Below, in pieces: positions 10,708 through 19,010 of a DNA stretch of 64,000 bases. The stretch covers positions 6,125 to 70,124 of the forward strand of contig NZ_DDJO01000002.1 in assembly GCF_002339505.1 (NCBI RefSeq), in the 5' to 3' direction. This stretch comes from Corynebacterium sp. UBA2622 (GTDB lineage: Bacteria > Actinomycetota > Actinomycetes > Mycobacteriales > Mycobacteriaceae). The translations under genes and the position numbers were made by a program. Position 1 is the first letter of the stretch, and each line of letters starts with the position of its first letter. The notes under the pieces are model-generated. The model did not search any database and was not told the DNA's origin. It saw nothing but the letters and a program-made list of their open reading frames with translations.

Positions 10708-11122
10708 GGGCGGGTCGCCTAAACCGTGATATCACGTTCTGGCCCGAGCCGCGGGTGTTTCCCCAGGTCGCGCGGCGCCGGTTCCCGTAAAGCGTGATAT
10801 CGCGCCCGGCGGGGTGGGTCGCCTAAACCGTGATATCACGTTCCGGCCCCAATCGCGGGCGTTTCCTCAGGTCGCGCGGCGCCGCTCACCGCAAAGCGTG
10901 ATATCACGCCCGGCGGGGCGGGTCGCCTAAACCGTGATATCACGTTCTGGCCCCAACCGCGGGTGTTTCCCCAGGTCGCGTGGCGCCGATTCCCGTAAAG
11001 CGTGATATCAGGCCCGGCGGGGTGGGTCGCCTAAACCGTGATATCACGTTCCGGCCCCAATCGCGGGCGTTTCCCCAGGTCGCGTGGCGCCGATACCCGC
11101 AAAACGTGATATCACACCCGGC
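10708..11122. repeat. four-unit 104-bp tandem repeat carrying eight GATATC-centred palindromes
   Basis: Four units begin at 10716, 10820, 10924 and 11028 with an exact 104-bp period. Each unit has two direct copies of AAASCGTGATATCACG, centred on the 12-bp palindrome CGTGATATCACG. Copies start at 10725, 10793, 10829, 10897, 10933, 11001, 11037 and 11105, so spacing alternates 68 and 36 bp. All four first-type copies are perfect; three of the second-type copies carry one substitution at their 3' side. The spacer holds a second conserved palindromic core GGCGCC. The array fills the gap between the thioesterase and dnaE2 and codes for nothing convincing. Confidence 0.95.
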
Positions 11123-11159
11123 GGGCCCGGCACAGCCACCCCCGGCCACGGGCCCGCCG

Positions 11160-14100
11160 CTACCGGAAGTCCCGCGAGCCACGCGAGAGCCACTCCCCCA
11201 TCTCCAGCGGCTCCAGCCGGTCGGCCACCACGTTGACGGCCCCGGTCGCGTTCTGCACCATCCCGCGCACGATCAGCGCCTTGGCGGTACGGGCCACCAC
11301 GCGGTGCCGGTTCCACAGACCGGGCGAGACCATCACGTTGATCAGGCCCGTCTCGTCCTCCATTCCGAAGAACGTCACGCCGGAGGCGGTCTGGGGGCGC
11401 TGGCGGTGCGTGACCACGCCGGCGACGCGGACGCGCGAGCCGTCCTCGGCGGTGGGGAGGGCCCGGGCGGGGAGGATGCCGTCGCGAAGCAATGCCTCTC
11501 GCAGCAGCTCGAGCGGCTGCTTGTCGGGGGTCACGCCCGTCGCGGCGATGTCGGCGGCCATCAGTTCGAAGGCGTTCAGGCCGGGCAGAGCGGGCGCGTC
11601 GATGGCGGACAGCCCCGGTAGCATGCCCTCGCGCTCGGTCGCGGCGATGCCCGCCTGCCAGAGAGCTTGCCGACGCTCCACGCCGAACCCCTCCAGCGCC
11701 CCGGCGCGCGCGAGCGCCGCCACCTGGTCGACCGTGAGGTCGGCCCGGCGCGCCAGGTCGGGGATGCCCGTGAACGGCTGGGCGGCCTCGACGCGGTCGG
11801 CGGCATCGGCACCCAGTCCCTTGACCAGGTTCATCCCCAGCCGAATGGTCGCGTTGTCGATGCAGCGCGCCTCGGTGCCGGAGTCGTTGACGCTGACGGG
11901 CAGGACCTCGATGCCGTGGCGGCGCGCGTCCTGGATCAGCGACTGCGGCGAGTAGAAGCCCATCGGCTGGGCGCGCAACAGGCCGACGCAGAACTGGGCC
12001 GGGTAGTAGCGCTTGAACCAGGCCGAGAAGTACACCAGGGAGGCGAAGGACTGGGAGTGCGACTCGGGGAAGCCGTAGGCGGCGAAGGCGACGATCTTGG
12101 TCCACAGCTTCTCCGCCGTGCCCCGTTCAATGCCGTTGGTCTCCAGGCACCCGCGGAAGAACCTGGCCTTCAGCGCCGCCATCTTCTCCGGGGAGCGCTT
12201 CGAGCCCATGGCGCGGCGCAGGGCGTCAGCCTCCCTGCCGGTGAAACCGGCGGCGTCCACGGCGATCTGCATGAGCTGCTCCTGGAACAGGGGCACGCCG
12301 AGCGTCTTGCCCAGCGACTTCTCCAGCACCGGGTGGTCGTACTCCACCGCCTCCTTGCCGTCGCGGCGGCGCAGGTAGGGGTGGACGGATCCGCCCTGGA
12401 TCGGGCCGGGGCGGATGAGGGCGACCTCAACGACGAGGTCGAAGAAACACCGGGGTTTGAGACGCGGCAGGGTGGAGAGCTGGGCGCGCGACTCCACCTG
12501 GAACACGCCGACGGCGTCGGCGCGGCAGAGCATGTCATAGACCGAGTCGTCCGCGAGGTCGAGCTCCCACAGGTTCACGGTGCGCCCGGTGGTGTCGCGC
12601 ACGAGGTCGATCATGTGGTGCAGGGCCTCCAGCATGCCCAGGCCGAGCAGGTCGAACTTGACCAGGCCGGCGGAGGCGCAGTCGTCCTTGTCCCACTGCA
12701 CCACCGAGCGGTTTTCCATGCGCGCCCACTCCACGGGCACGACATCGGCGATGGGGCGGTCGCAGATGACCATGCCGCCGGAGTGGATGCCCAGGTGCCG
12801 CGGCTGCCCCTTGAACTGCTCGGCCAACTGCGCCACCGCTTCCGGGGGTTCCTCGATACCCTTGGACCAGGAGTCGGCCGCACCCTGGGCGTACCCAAGC
12901 GCGCGGGCGGCGTCGCGGATCGCGCCCTTGGTGCGGTAGGTGATCACGTTGGCCACCTGGGCCGCGTTGTCGCGCCCGTAGGTGGCGTAGACGTACTGGA
13001 TCACCTCCTCGCGGCGGCCGGATTCGATGTCGAGGTCGATGTCGGGCGGGCCGTCACGGTCCGGGGAGAGGAAGCGCTCGAAGAGGAGCCCGGCCGAGAT
13101 GGGCTCGGCGTTGGTGATGCCGAGGGAGAAGCAGACAGCCGAGTTGGCGGCCGAGCCCCTCCCCTGGCAGAGGATGTTCTCCCTGCGGCAGAAGTCCACC
13201 AGGTCGTGGACGATGAGGAAGTAACCGGGGAAGTTGAGCTGCTCGATGACCTCCAGCTCGTAGTCGATCTGCGCCAGGGCGCGTTCGCGGATGCCCGCCG
13301 GGCGGGGCGCGTAGCGCACGGCGGCAGCCGCCAGCGTCTCCTCCCGCAGCCAGCTCATCTCGTCGTGGCCGGCGGGGGTGGGAAAGCGCGGTAGCTCGGG
13401 GGCCACCAGGTTGAGGGTGAAGGCGCACTGGCGCGCCAGCTCGACGGAGGCCTCCAACTTCGCCTCGCTACCCGGACACAGGGCCAGCAGCTGCGCCCCG
13501 GAACGCAGCCAGTTCGCACCCATCGGGTGGAGCTGGCCGTGGGCGGCCGCCAGCGACTCCCGGCGCGCGAGGGCGCGCTTGGCGGCCGCGAGACGGGCGC
13601 CGTCGCGGGTGGCGGCGGCGGGGGCCGCGGTGATGATGGCCGGGATGTGCGGAAAGCGGTCGAGCGCGGCATGGTGGTCGGCGTCCTCGGGGGTCATGGA
13701 GACCTCGTACTCCCTGACCACTCGGTCTACTCCGAATAAATCGACCAGGTGATCGATTTCACCCGCCCATGCCCACCCGGCCAGCACGGTGCACGTGCCG
13801 TCCAACTCGGCGGCGATCAGCTCCAGCGGCGGGTAGGCCACCAGGTCCTTCTCCCGGGTGGACATGTGGGCCCGGGCCATGAGGTGCGACAGGCGGCGGT
13901 AGCCCTCCGGGCCGCGCGCGATGACGGGGAGGATGCGCCGGCCCCCGGAGGCGTCGGTGAGCGTGAGCTCCGCGCCGAAGACGGTGGCGATGCCTGCCTC
14001 GGCGGCGGCCTCCGCGAACTTCACGGCCCCGTAGAAACCGTCTCTGTCCAGCAGCGCGAGGGCCCCCACCCCCAGTTGGGCGGCGCGGGCGACAAGGTCG

Positions 14101-14303
14101 GCGGGGTCGCTCGCCCCGTCCAGGAAGCTGAAGGAGGATACCGCGTGCAGCTCGGCGAAGGGGACGGCGGCTTCCCGGGGGGCCGGTGGGGCGTCGTGAA
14201 GCGGGCGGGTGTGGTTGACCGGGACGGGCTCGGGCCCCGGGCGGCCGGAGAGGATGCGCTCCAGGCGCGACCATGAGAGCGCCTCCCCGCCGTGGAATCT
14301 CAT
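11160..14303 (-). CDS. dnaE2: error-prone DNA polymerase DnaE2 (ImuC)
   Basis: A 1047-residue C-family polymerase alpha subunit of the DnaE2/ImuC branch, which performs mutagenic translesion synthesis with ImuA'/ImuB. The order is an N-terminal PHP domain (from HAVSSFSFLDGAS), the catalytic palm with PDIDLDIESGRREEV supplying metal-binding Asp residues, a helix-hairpin-helix region, and a C-terminal OB fold. The ATG at 14303 is favoured over upstream starts because a -10 (TATGGT) ends 6 nt before it. A LexA-type SOS box overlaps the promoter. It is somewhat shorter than replicative DnaE1, as expected. Confidence 0.93.
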   Translation of the reverse strand: MRFHGGEALSWSRLERILSGRPGPEPVPVNHTRPLHDAPPAPREAAVPFAELHAVSSFSFLDGASDPADLVARAAQLGVGALALLDRDGFYGAVKFAEAAAEAGIATVFGAELTLTDASGGRRILPVIARGPEGYRRLSHLMARAHMSTREKDLVAYPPLELIAAELDGTCTVLAGWAWAGEIDHLVDLFGVDRVVREYEVSMTPEDADHHAALDRFPHIPAIITAAPAAATRDGARLAAAKRALARRESLAAAHGQLHPMGANWLRSGAQLLALCPGSEAKLEASVELARQCAFTLNLVAPELPRFPTPAGHDEMSWLREETLAAAAVRYAPRPAGIRERALAQIDYELEVIEQLNFPGYFLIVHDLVDFCRRENILCQGRGSAANSAVCFSLGITNAEPISAGLLFERFLSPDRDGPPDIDLDIESGRREEVIQYVYATYGRDNAAQVANVITYRTKGAIRDAARALGYAQGAADSWSKGIEEPPEAVAQLAEQFKGQPRHLGIHSGGMVICDRPIADVVPVEWARMENRSVVQWDKDDCASAGLVKFDLLGLGMLEALHHMIDLVRDTTGRTVNLWELDLADDSVYDMLCRADAVGVFQVESRAQLSTLPRLKPRCFFDLVVEVALIRPGPIQGGSVHPYLRRRDGKEAVEYDHPVLEKSLGKTLGVPLFQEQLMQIAVDAAGFTGREADALRRAMGSKRSPEKMAALKARFFRGCLETNGIERGTAEKLWTKIVAFAAYGFPESHSQSFASLVYFSAWFKRYYPAQFCVGLLRAQPMGFYSPQSLIQDARRHGIEVLPVSVNDSGTEARCIDNATIRLGMNLVKGLGADAADRVEAAQPFTGIPDLARRADLTVDQVAALARAGALEGFGVERRQALWQAGIAATEREGMLPGLSAIDAPALPGLNAFELMAADIAATGVTPDKQPLELLREALLRDGILPARALPTAEDGSRVRVAGVVTHRQRPQTASGVTFFGMEDETGLINVMVSPGLWNRHRVVARTAKALIVRGMVQNATGAVNVVADRLEPLEMGEWLSRGSRDFR

Positions 14304-14309
14304 GGGGAC

Positions 14310-14315
14310 ACCATA
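14310..14315 (-). promoter_or_regulatory. dnaE2 -10 box, leaderless start
   Basis: On the minus strand TATGGT is followed by 6 nt and then the ATG, predicting a leaderless dnaE2 mRNA. Confidence 0.5.
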
Positions 14316-14323
14316 GCATTGTT

Positions 14324-14339
14324 TCGATAATGTGTTCGA
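14324..14339 (-). promoter_or_regulatory. LexA-binding SOS box of dnaE2
   Basis: The minus strand reads TCGAACACATTATCGA, compared with the actinobacterial consensus TCGAAC-N4-GTTCGA: ten of twelve fixed bases match. It lies 8 bp upstream of the -10 box, where LexA would block RNA polymerase. Confidence 0.75.
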
Positions 14340-14369
14340 ACAGGGGGAAAACGGGTCGGGCGACCGAAA

Positions 14370-14385
14370 TAGACTAAGCGGTATG
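14370..14385 (+). promoter_or_regulatory. McbR-like operator of metQNI
   Basis: TAGAC-N6-GTATG has a perfect left half-site and three of five matches on the right. It lies 8 bp upstream of a TAGGTT -10 (14394-14399) and about 60 bp before metQ. metQNI is McbR-regulated in C. glutamicum, which supports the reading. Confidence 0.5.
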
Positions 14386-14393
14386 CAAGATGA

Positions 14394-14399
14394 TAGGTT
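14394..14399 (+). promoter_or_regulatory. probable metQNI -10 box
   Basis: TAGGTT fits TANNNT and would give a leader of about 38 nt that contains GGGAGAA before the metQ ATG. Confidence 0.4.
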
Positions 14400-14443
14400 C
14401 GCTTGCAACGTCGACAACACCACGAAAAACACAGGGAGAAGAC

Positions 14444-15325
14444 ATGAAACTCAAGCGCGTCATCGCCACGGTGGCAGCGGCCGCCATCGCCGGCACCGGC
14501 CTCACCGCCTGCTCCGGCGACTCGAAATCCGGCAACGCCTCCGGCAAGGAGGACACCATCAGGATCGGCACCACCGACGCCGACCAGCAGGCGTGGTCCG
14601 TCTTCTCCGACCTCGCGGCGGACCAGGGCATCAAGCTCGACATTGTCTCCTTCTCCGACTACGCCCCCGTCAACGAGGCCCTGGCCCAGGGCGAGCTGGA
14701 CGTGAACAAGTTCCAGCACATCAAGTACCTCGCCGAGTACAACGCCAGCTCCGGCAACGACCTCAAGGTCGTCGGCTCCACCGAGATCGTCCCGCTCGCG
14801 CTGTTCTGGAAGGATCACACCTCCCTCGACGGCATCGACGGCAAGGAGGTCGCCGTGCCGAACGACTCCTCCAACCAGGGCCGCGCCATCAACGTGCTCG
14901 CCCAAGCCGGCCTGGTCACCCTGAAGAAGGATGTCGAGGACCCGCTGACCCCGACGCCGGCGGACATCGACAGGGGCGCCTCCAAGGTCTCCGTCGTCCC
15001 CGTCGACGCCTCCCAGACCCCCTCCACCTACAACGAGGGCCGCCCCTCCATCATCAACAACACCTGGCTGGACCGCTCCGGCATCGACCCCTCCCTGGCC
15101 GTCTTCCAGGACGATCCGAACTCCCCCGAGGCCGAGCCCTACATCAACGTCTTCGCCGCCAAGTCCGACCGCGTCGATGACGAGAAGCTGAACAAGCTCG
15201 TCGAGATCTGGCACGACCCGAAGGTCGCCGAGGCTGTCGCGCAGGACTCCAAGGGCACCTCCGTGCCGGTCAAGCGCGACAAGGCGGAGCTCAACCAGGT
15301 GCTCGAGAAGCTGCAGAACAAGTAA
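14444..15325 (+). CDS. metQ: methionine ABC transporter substrate-binding lipoprotein MetQ (copy 1)
   Basis: A 293-residue NlpA/MetQ-family lipoprotein that captures D/L-methionine outside the membrane for MetNI. A signal peptide ends in the lipobox LTAC with the lipidated Cys at C23. The mature part has the family's KFQHIKYLAEYN and VPNDSSNQGRAI regions. The ATG at 14444 has GGGAGAA 5 nt upstream. It begins an operon with a second metQ, metN and metI, behind an McbR-like site, so methionine import and the metYX pathway appear to be co-regulated. Confidence 0.92.
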   Translation: MKLKRVIATVAAAAIAGTGLTACSGDSKSGNASGKEDTIRIGTTDADQQAWSVFSDLAADQGIKLDIVSFSDYAPVNEALAQGELDVNKFQHIKYLAEYNASSGNDLKVVGSTEIVPLALFWKDHTSLDGIDGKEVAVPNDSSNQGRAINVLAQAGLVTLKKDVEDPLTPTPADIDRGASKVSVVPVDASQTPSTYNEGRPSIINNTWLDRSGIDPSLAVFQDDPNSPEAEPYINVFAAKSDRVDDEKLNKLVEIWHDPKVAEAVAQDSKGTSVPVKRDKAELNQVLEKLQNK

Positions 15326-15364
15326 CCCCGGCTGCATCCCGGCAGGAACCACCAAGGACACACC

Positions 15365-16252
15365 ATGCGACACACCCCGCGACTCACCCGCTTCACCGCA
15401 GCAGCGGCCGCGGCCGCGCTCGCCGCGACCAGCCTCGTCGCCTGCTCAGAGAGCACCGGTGACGGCCACGACACCGTAAAGGTGAAGATCGGCACCACCG
15501 ACGCCGACCAGGAGGCGTGGACCGCCTTCGCCGACCAGGCCAAGGAGCGCGGCGTCGATCTCGACATCGTCCGGTTCTCCGAGTACCCGCCGGTGAACCC
15601 CGCCCTGGACGAGGACCAGATCGAGGTCTCGAAGTTCCAGACGATCAACTACCAGGCCCAGTACAACGCCTCCTCCGGCAAGGACCTGCGCATCATCGGG
15701 TCGGGCGAGATCAACATCCTCGGCCTGTACTGGAAAGACCACACCTCGCTCGACGGCATCGAGGGCAAGGAGATCGCCGTCCCGAACGACCCGTCGAACC
15801 AGGGACGCGCCATCAACGTGCTCGTCCAGGCCGGCCTGGTCACCCTGAAGCCCGGAGCCCCGCGGCTGACGCCGAGCCCCGCCGACATCGACGAGGGAGC
15901 CTCGAAGGTGCGGGTCGTCGCGATCGACGCGGCGCAGACCCCGTCCGCCTACGCCGAGGGCCGCCCGGCGGTGATCAACAACAACTGGCTGGGACGTTCC
16001 GGGATCGATCCCGCCTCCCACGTCGCGGCGGATGATCCCAACTCCGAGCTCGCCGAGCCGTACATCAACGTCTTCACCGTCCGTGCGAACGACATCGACA
16101 ATGAAACGTACGCCAAGCTCGTCGACGCCTGGCAGTCCGACGAGGTCACCGCGGCCCTCAACGAGGACACCGGCGGCACCGCCGTCCAGGTGAAACGCCC
16201 CAAGGAGGAGCTCAACGGCATCCTCGACCGACTCGTGGAGGAGTACAAGTAA
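15365..16252 (+). CDS. methionine ABC transporter substrate-binding lipoprotein MetQ (copy 2)
   Basis: A 295-residue paralogue of the preceding MetQ with the same architecture: signal peptide, lipobox LVAC with C27, then the NlpA fold. The ligand-region blocks KIGTTDADQ, WKDHTSLDGI, VPNDPSNQGRAI and SEL/SPEAEPYINVF correspond closely, which points to tandem duplication. It lies 39 bp after copy 1 and its stop directly abuts the metN start. Divergence between the copies may widen ligand range, for example to methionine sulfoxide or peptides; this is inference. Confidence 0.9.
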   Translation: MRHTPRLTRFTAAAAAAALAATSLVACSESTGDGHDTVKVKIGTTDADQEAWTAFADQAKERGVDLDIVRFSEYPPVNPALDEDQIEVSKFQTINYQAQYNASSGKDLRIIGSGEINILGLYWKDHTSLDGIEGKEIAVPNDPSNQGRAINVLVQAGLVTLKPGAPRLTPSPADIDEGASKVRVVAIDAAQTPSAYAEGRPAVINNNWLGRSGIDPASHVAADDPNSELAEPYINVFTVRANDIDNETYAKLVDAWQSDEVTAALNEDTGGTAVQVKRPKEELNGILDRLVEEYK

Positions 16253-17281
16253 GTGTCTACCACCGGAACCCGGGTTGAATTCCGGGACATCTCCAAGGTC
16301 TTCACCACCGCTGATCGCGAGGTGCGGGCCGTCGACGGCGTCACCCTGACCGTCGAGCCGGGTGAGATCCTCGGCGTGATCGGTTACTCGGGCGCGGGCA
16401 AGTCCACGCTCGTGCGCCTCATCAACGGCCTCGACATGCCCACGGGCGGCCAGCTCCTCCTCGACGGCACCGACATCGTCGGCATGAGCGAGAGGAACCT
16501 GCGCGGCATCCGGCGCAACGTCGGCATGATCTTCCAGCAGTTCAACCTCCTGCAGTCCCGCACCGCGGCCGGCAACATCGCCTACCCGCTCGAGCTGGCG
16601 GGGATGGACAAGGCGCAGCGCAAGGCGCGCGTCGCGGAACTGCTCGACTTCGTCGGCCTCTCGGAGCGCGGCGACAACTACCCCGAGCAGCTGTCCGGCG
16701 GCCAAAAGCAAAGGGTCGGCATCGCCCGCGCCCTGGCCACCAACCCCTCGCTGTTGCTTGCCGACGAAGCGACCTCCGCCCTGGACCCCGAAACCACCCA
16801 GGAGGTGCTGGCGGTTCTGCGTCGCGCCAACGAGGAGTTGGGGCTGACCATCATCGTGATCACCCATGAGATGGAGGTGATCCGCTCCATCGCCGACAAG
16901 GTCGCGGTGATGGAGGGCGGCCGCGTGGTGGAGTACGGCTCCACCTACGAGGTCTTCTCCCACCCCCGCGAGCTCGTCACCCAGCGCTTCGTGGCCACCA
17001 GCCTGCGCAACACGCCCGACGAGGTGGAGGTGGAGGAGCTGCTCACCCAGCCGGGCCGGTTGTTCACCATCAGCCTGACCGAGAACTCCGGGTTTTTCGG
17101 GGCCACCTCCCTGCTGCGCGACAAGGGCGTGTCCGTGCAGCCCGTGCACGCGGGTATCACGACGCTGCAGGAGCACTCCTTCGGCAAGATGACCGTGCGC
17201 CTCAACGGCGACGAGGCCGCCATCGACGAATTCCTGCGTACCCTGCAGAAAACCACAGACATTGAGGAGATCACCCGATGA
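16253..17281 (+). CDS. metN: methionine ABC transporter ATP-binding protein MetN
   Basis: A 342-residue ATPase that powers methionine import. The N-terminal ABC domain has Walker A GYSGAGKST, signature LSGGQKQRVGIARAL and Walker B LLLADEATSALD. The last ~90 residues form the NIL domain typical of MetN, which senses methionine and inhibits transport. The GTG start immediately follows the TAA of the second metQ, and the stop overlaps metI by 4 nt (ATGA). Confidence 0.95.
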   Translation: MSTTGTRVEFRDISKVFTTADREVRAVDGVTLTVEPGEILGVIGYSGAGKSTLVRLINGLDMPTGGQLLLDGTDIVGMSERNLRGIRRNVGMIFQQFNLLQSRTAAGNIAYPLELAGMDKAQRKARVAELLDFVGLSERGDNYPEQLSGGQKQRVGIARALATNPSLLLADEATSALDPETTQEVLAVLRRANEELGLTIIVITHEMEVIRSIADKVAVMEGGRVVEYGSTYEVFSHPRELVTQRFVATSLRNTPDEVEVEELLTQPGRLFTISLTENSGFFGATSLLRDKGVSVQPVHAGITTLQEHSFGKMTVRLNGDEAAIDEFLRTLQKTTDIEEITR

Positions 17282-17958
17282 CCGAGACAATCCTCGCGGA
17301 CCCGAACTGGAGCCGGCTGGGGCCGACGCTGCTCCAGGCCATCGGCGACACCATGTTCATGGTGGGCATCACCCTGGTCGTCGGAGGTTTCTTCGGCCTC
17401 GTCCTCGGCCTCGCGCTCTACACCACCCGTCCGAGCGGCATCCTGAAGAACAGGGGTGTCTACTGGGTCATCAACGTCCTGGTCAACTTCTTCCGCCCCA
17501 TCCCGTTCATCATCATGATCGCCATGCTCTACCCGGTCACCCTTCAGGTGGTGGGCACCACCATCGGGCGTGGCGCCGCGACCTTCGTCATGTGCGTCGC
17601 CGCCACATTCACGGTGGCCCGCATCGTGGAGCAGAACCTGGTGGCCATCGACCCGGGCGTGATCGAGGCCGCCCGCTCGATGGGCGCGAGCCCGTGGCAG
17701 ATCATCCGCACCGTCATCCTCCCCGAGGCGCTCGGTCCGCTGATTCTGGGCTACACGTTCATCTTCATCGCGGTGATCGACATGTCTGCGATGGCCGGTT
17801 ACATCGGCGGAGGCGGCATCGGCGACTTCGCCATCGTCTACGGCTACCGCCGCTTCGAGCCGACGGTGACCTTCGCCGCGGTGCTCGTCATCGTCGTCAT
17901 CGTGCAGCTCGCCCAGTTCCTGGGCAACTGGCTGTCGAAGAAGGTCATGCGCCGCTAA
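17278..17958 (+). CDS. metI: methionine ABC transporter permease MetI
   Basis: A 226-residue permease with about five transmembrane helices. The coupling (EAA) loop is EAARSMGASPWQIIRTVILPEA-like, split here around residues 130-150, and contacts MetN. It overlaps metN by 4 nt, so the subunits are translationally coupled. The operon ends at a hairpin at 17984-18027 located within the convergent gene. Confidence 0.94.
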   Translation: MTETILADPNWSRLGPTLLQAIGDTMFMVGITLVVGGFFGLVLGLALYTTRPSGILKNRGVYWVINVLVNFFRPIPFIIMIAMLYPVTLQVVGTTIGRGAATFVMCVAATFTVARIVEQNLVAIDPGVIEAARSMGASPWQIIRTVILPEALGPLILGYTFIFIAVIDMSAMAGYIGGGGIGDFAIVYGYRRFEPTVTFAAVLVIVVIVQLAQFLGNWLSKKVMRR

Positions 17959-17964
17959 GCGCGC

Positions 17965-18891
17965 TTATCGATGCCCCGCCCCCGTACTGGGAGAGACCTC
18001 CACGGCCTCCCAGTACTTTCCTTTTTTGGGTTCCGCACCGCACGAGGCGATGACCCCGCCCGCCTCCCGGAGGCGCAGCTCCACGGAGTATTCCTCTCCC
18101 GATCCGGTGTCGCGCACCCGCACGTCACCGGAGTCCTCCCGGGTGTCCTCCGCGGCGATCTCCAGCTGGCCGTACTGCACGCGAACCCCCTCGCGGGCGA
18201 GGTGGGCCGCAACGGCGATTTCCGCCACCTGCGCGGGCGGGGAGAAGATGCCCCGCCCGCGGTTGCCGGGCACGAAAAACATCCCGCGCATCGCGTCCGA
18301 GATCATCGCCTCAGTGGACTCGAGGTTCATCCGTCCAAAGCTGTAACCCCAGGGCATGAGCATGAGCGTCGCGGCGAAGCGGTGGCCCTTCATGTGGGAG
18401 GTCTCCCACACCACGTCGTGGCCCTCGTGGAAGGGGTAACGGCGCTCCATTTCGTTGACCAGCGGGCGCCCCTTGACGGCGCAGCACCGGTCGCGCTTGG
18501 CGTGCGTGCACACCAGGACAAGCGGGGTGATCCGCGCCGTTCCGCCGTTGCGGCCGGGCCCGCTCAGGTCGAGGCCGAGAATCTCCTCCGGTCCGCTGAC
18601 GTGCTGGACCTCCGTGAGCCCGATGTCGGTGAAGACGATGTAGAGGTGGTGCCCGGTGACTCTCCTCCCCTCGCGCGTGGGGTGGCGGATGAGCTGCAGG
18701 GACGCGCCGGTTTCCTCCACGAACTCCTTGAGCCTGGCGGTCAGCTCGGGGCCGAAGGTCCCGCCGTCGAGGATGTCGTGGCTCCACGGGCCGGGCCACT
18801 CGAAGAGGACGTAAACCGTCCCCTTCTTGGCGGTTCCGGGCAGCGGTTCGACTTCGTTGTCGGAACAGAAAATATCCACCGAAGGGCTCAT
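17965..18891 (-). CDS. Apd1-like thioredoxin-fold [2Fe-2S] protein (sucrase/ferredoxin-like)
   Basis: A 308-residue member of the sucrase/ferredoxin-like family. Likely ligands are C128, C137 (also C136), H166 and H170: a C-x8-C and an H-x3-H, as in yeast Apd1, whose [2Fe-2S] cluster has two Cys and two His ligands. The protein has a thioredoxin-like first domain and a second domain from about residue 230. Family members have been proposed as redox or ferric-siderophore-reducing proteins. The ATG at 18891 is preceded by a DtxR-type box, so iron limitation should induce it. Its 3' end contains the metI terminator. Confidence 0.8.
   Translation of the reverse strand: MSPSVDIFCSDNEVEPLPGTAKKGTVYVLFEWPGPWSHDILDGGTFGPELTARLKEFVEETGASLQLIRHPTREGRRVTGHHLYIVFTDIGLTEVQHVSGPEEILGLDLSGPGRNGGTARITPLVLVCTHAKRDRCCAVKGRPLVNEMERRYPFHEGHDVVWETSHMKGHRFAATLMLMPWGYSFGRMNLESTEAMISDAMRGMFFVPGNRGRGIFSPPAQVAEIAVAAHLAREGVRVQYGQLEIAAEDTREDSGDVRVRDTGSGEEYSVELRLREAGGVIASCGAEPKKGKYWEAVEVSPSTGAGHR
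17984..18027 (+). terminator. Rho-independent terminator of metQNI
   Basis: The 10-bp arm GTACTGGGAG (17984-17993) pairs with CTCCCAGTAC (18007-18016) and is followed by TTTCCTTTTTT. It lies inside the 3' coding end of the convergent [2Fe-2S] gene. Confidence 0.8.
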
Positions 18892-18905
18892 GGCACCCAC
18901 TGTAG

Positions 18906-18924
18906 TGACATTAGGCAGACCTAA
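18906..18924 (-). promoter_or_regulatory. DtxR/IdeR iron box
   Basis: The minus strand reads TTAGGTCTGCCTAATGTCA and matches about 14 of 19 bases of the DtxR consensus TTAGGTTAGCCTAACCTAA, including TTAGGT and GCCTAA in register. It is 15 bp upstream of the ATG of the [2Fe-2S] gene. Confidence 0.65.
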
Positions 18925-19010
18925 CACCACCAGGCCAGACCGCTTATCACCCGCGCCGGCCGGTCCCGGACAATTTCCCGTCCCCGCGCGGGATTGGCTA
19001 GCGTGGTGGC

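Noticed and set aside
10708..11122. CRISPR array
   Set aside because: The spacers are as conserved as the palindromes, the period is 104 bp, and no cas genes are present.
10980..11621. coding frame across the 104-bp array
   Set aside because: It arises because the repeat has no stop in one frame; it overlaps dnaE2 antisense.
11667..13394. 575-residue open frame antisense to dnaE2
   Set aside because: Shadow of a real gene; no start signal or recognisable domain.
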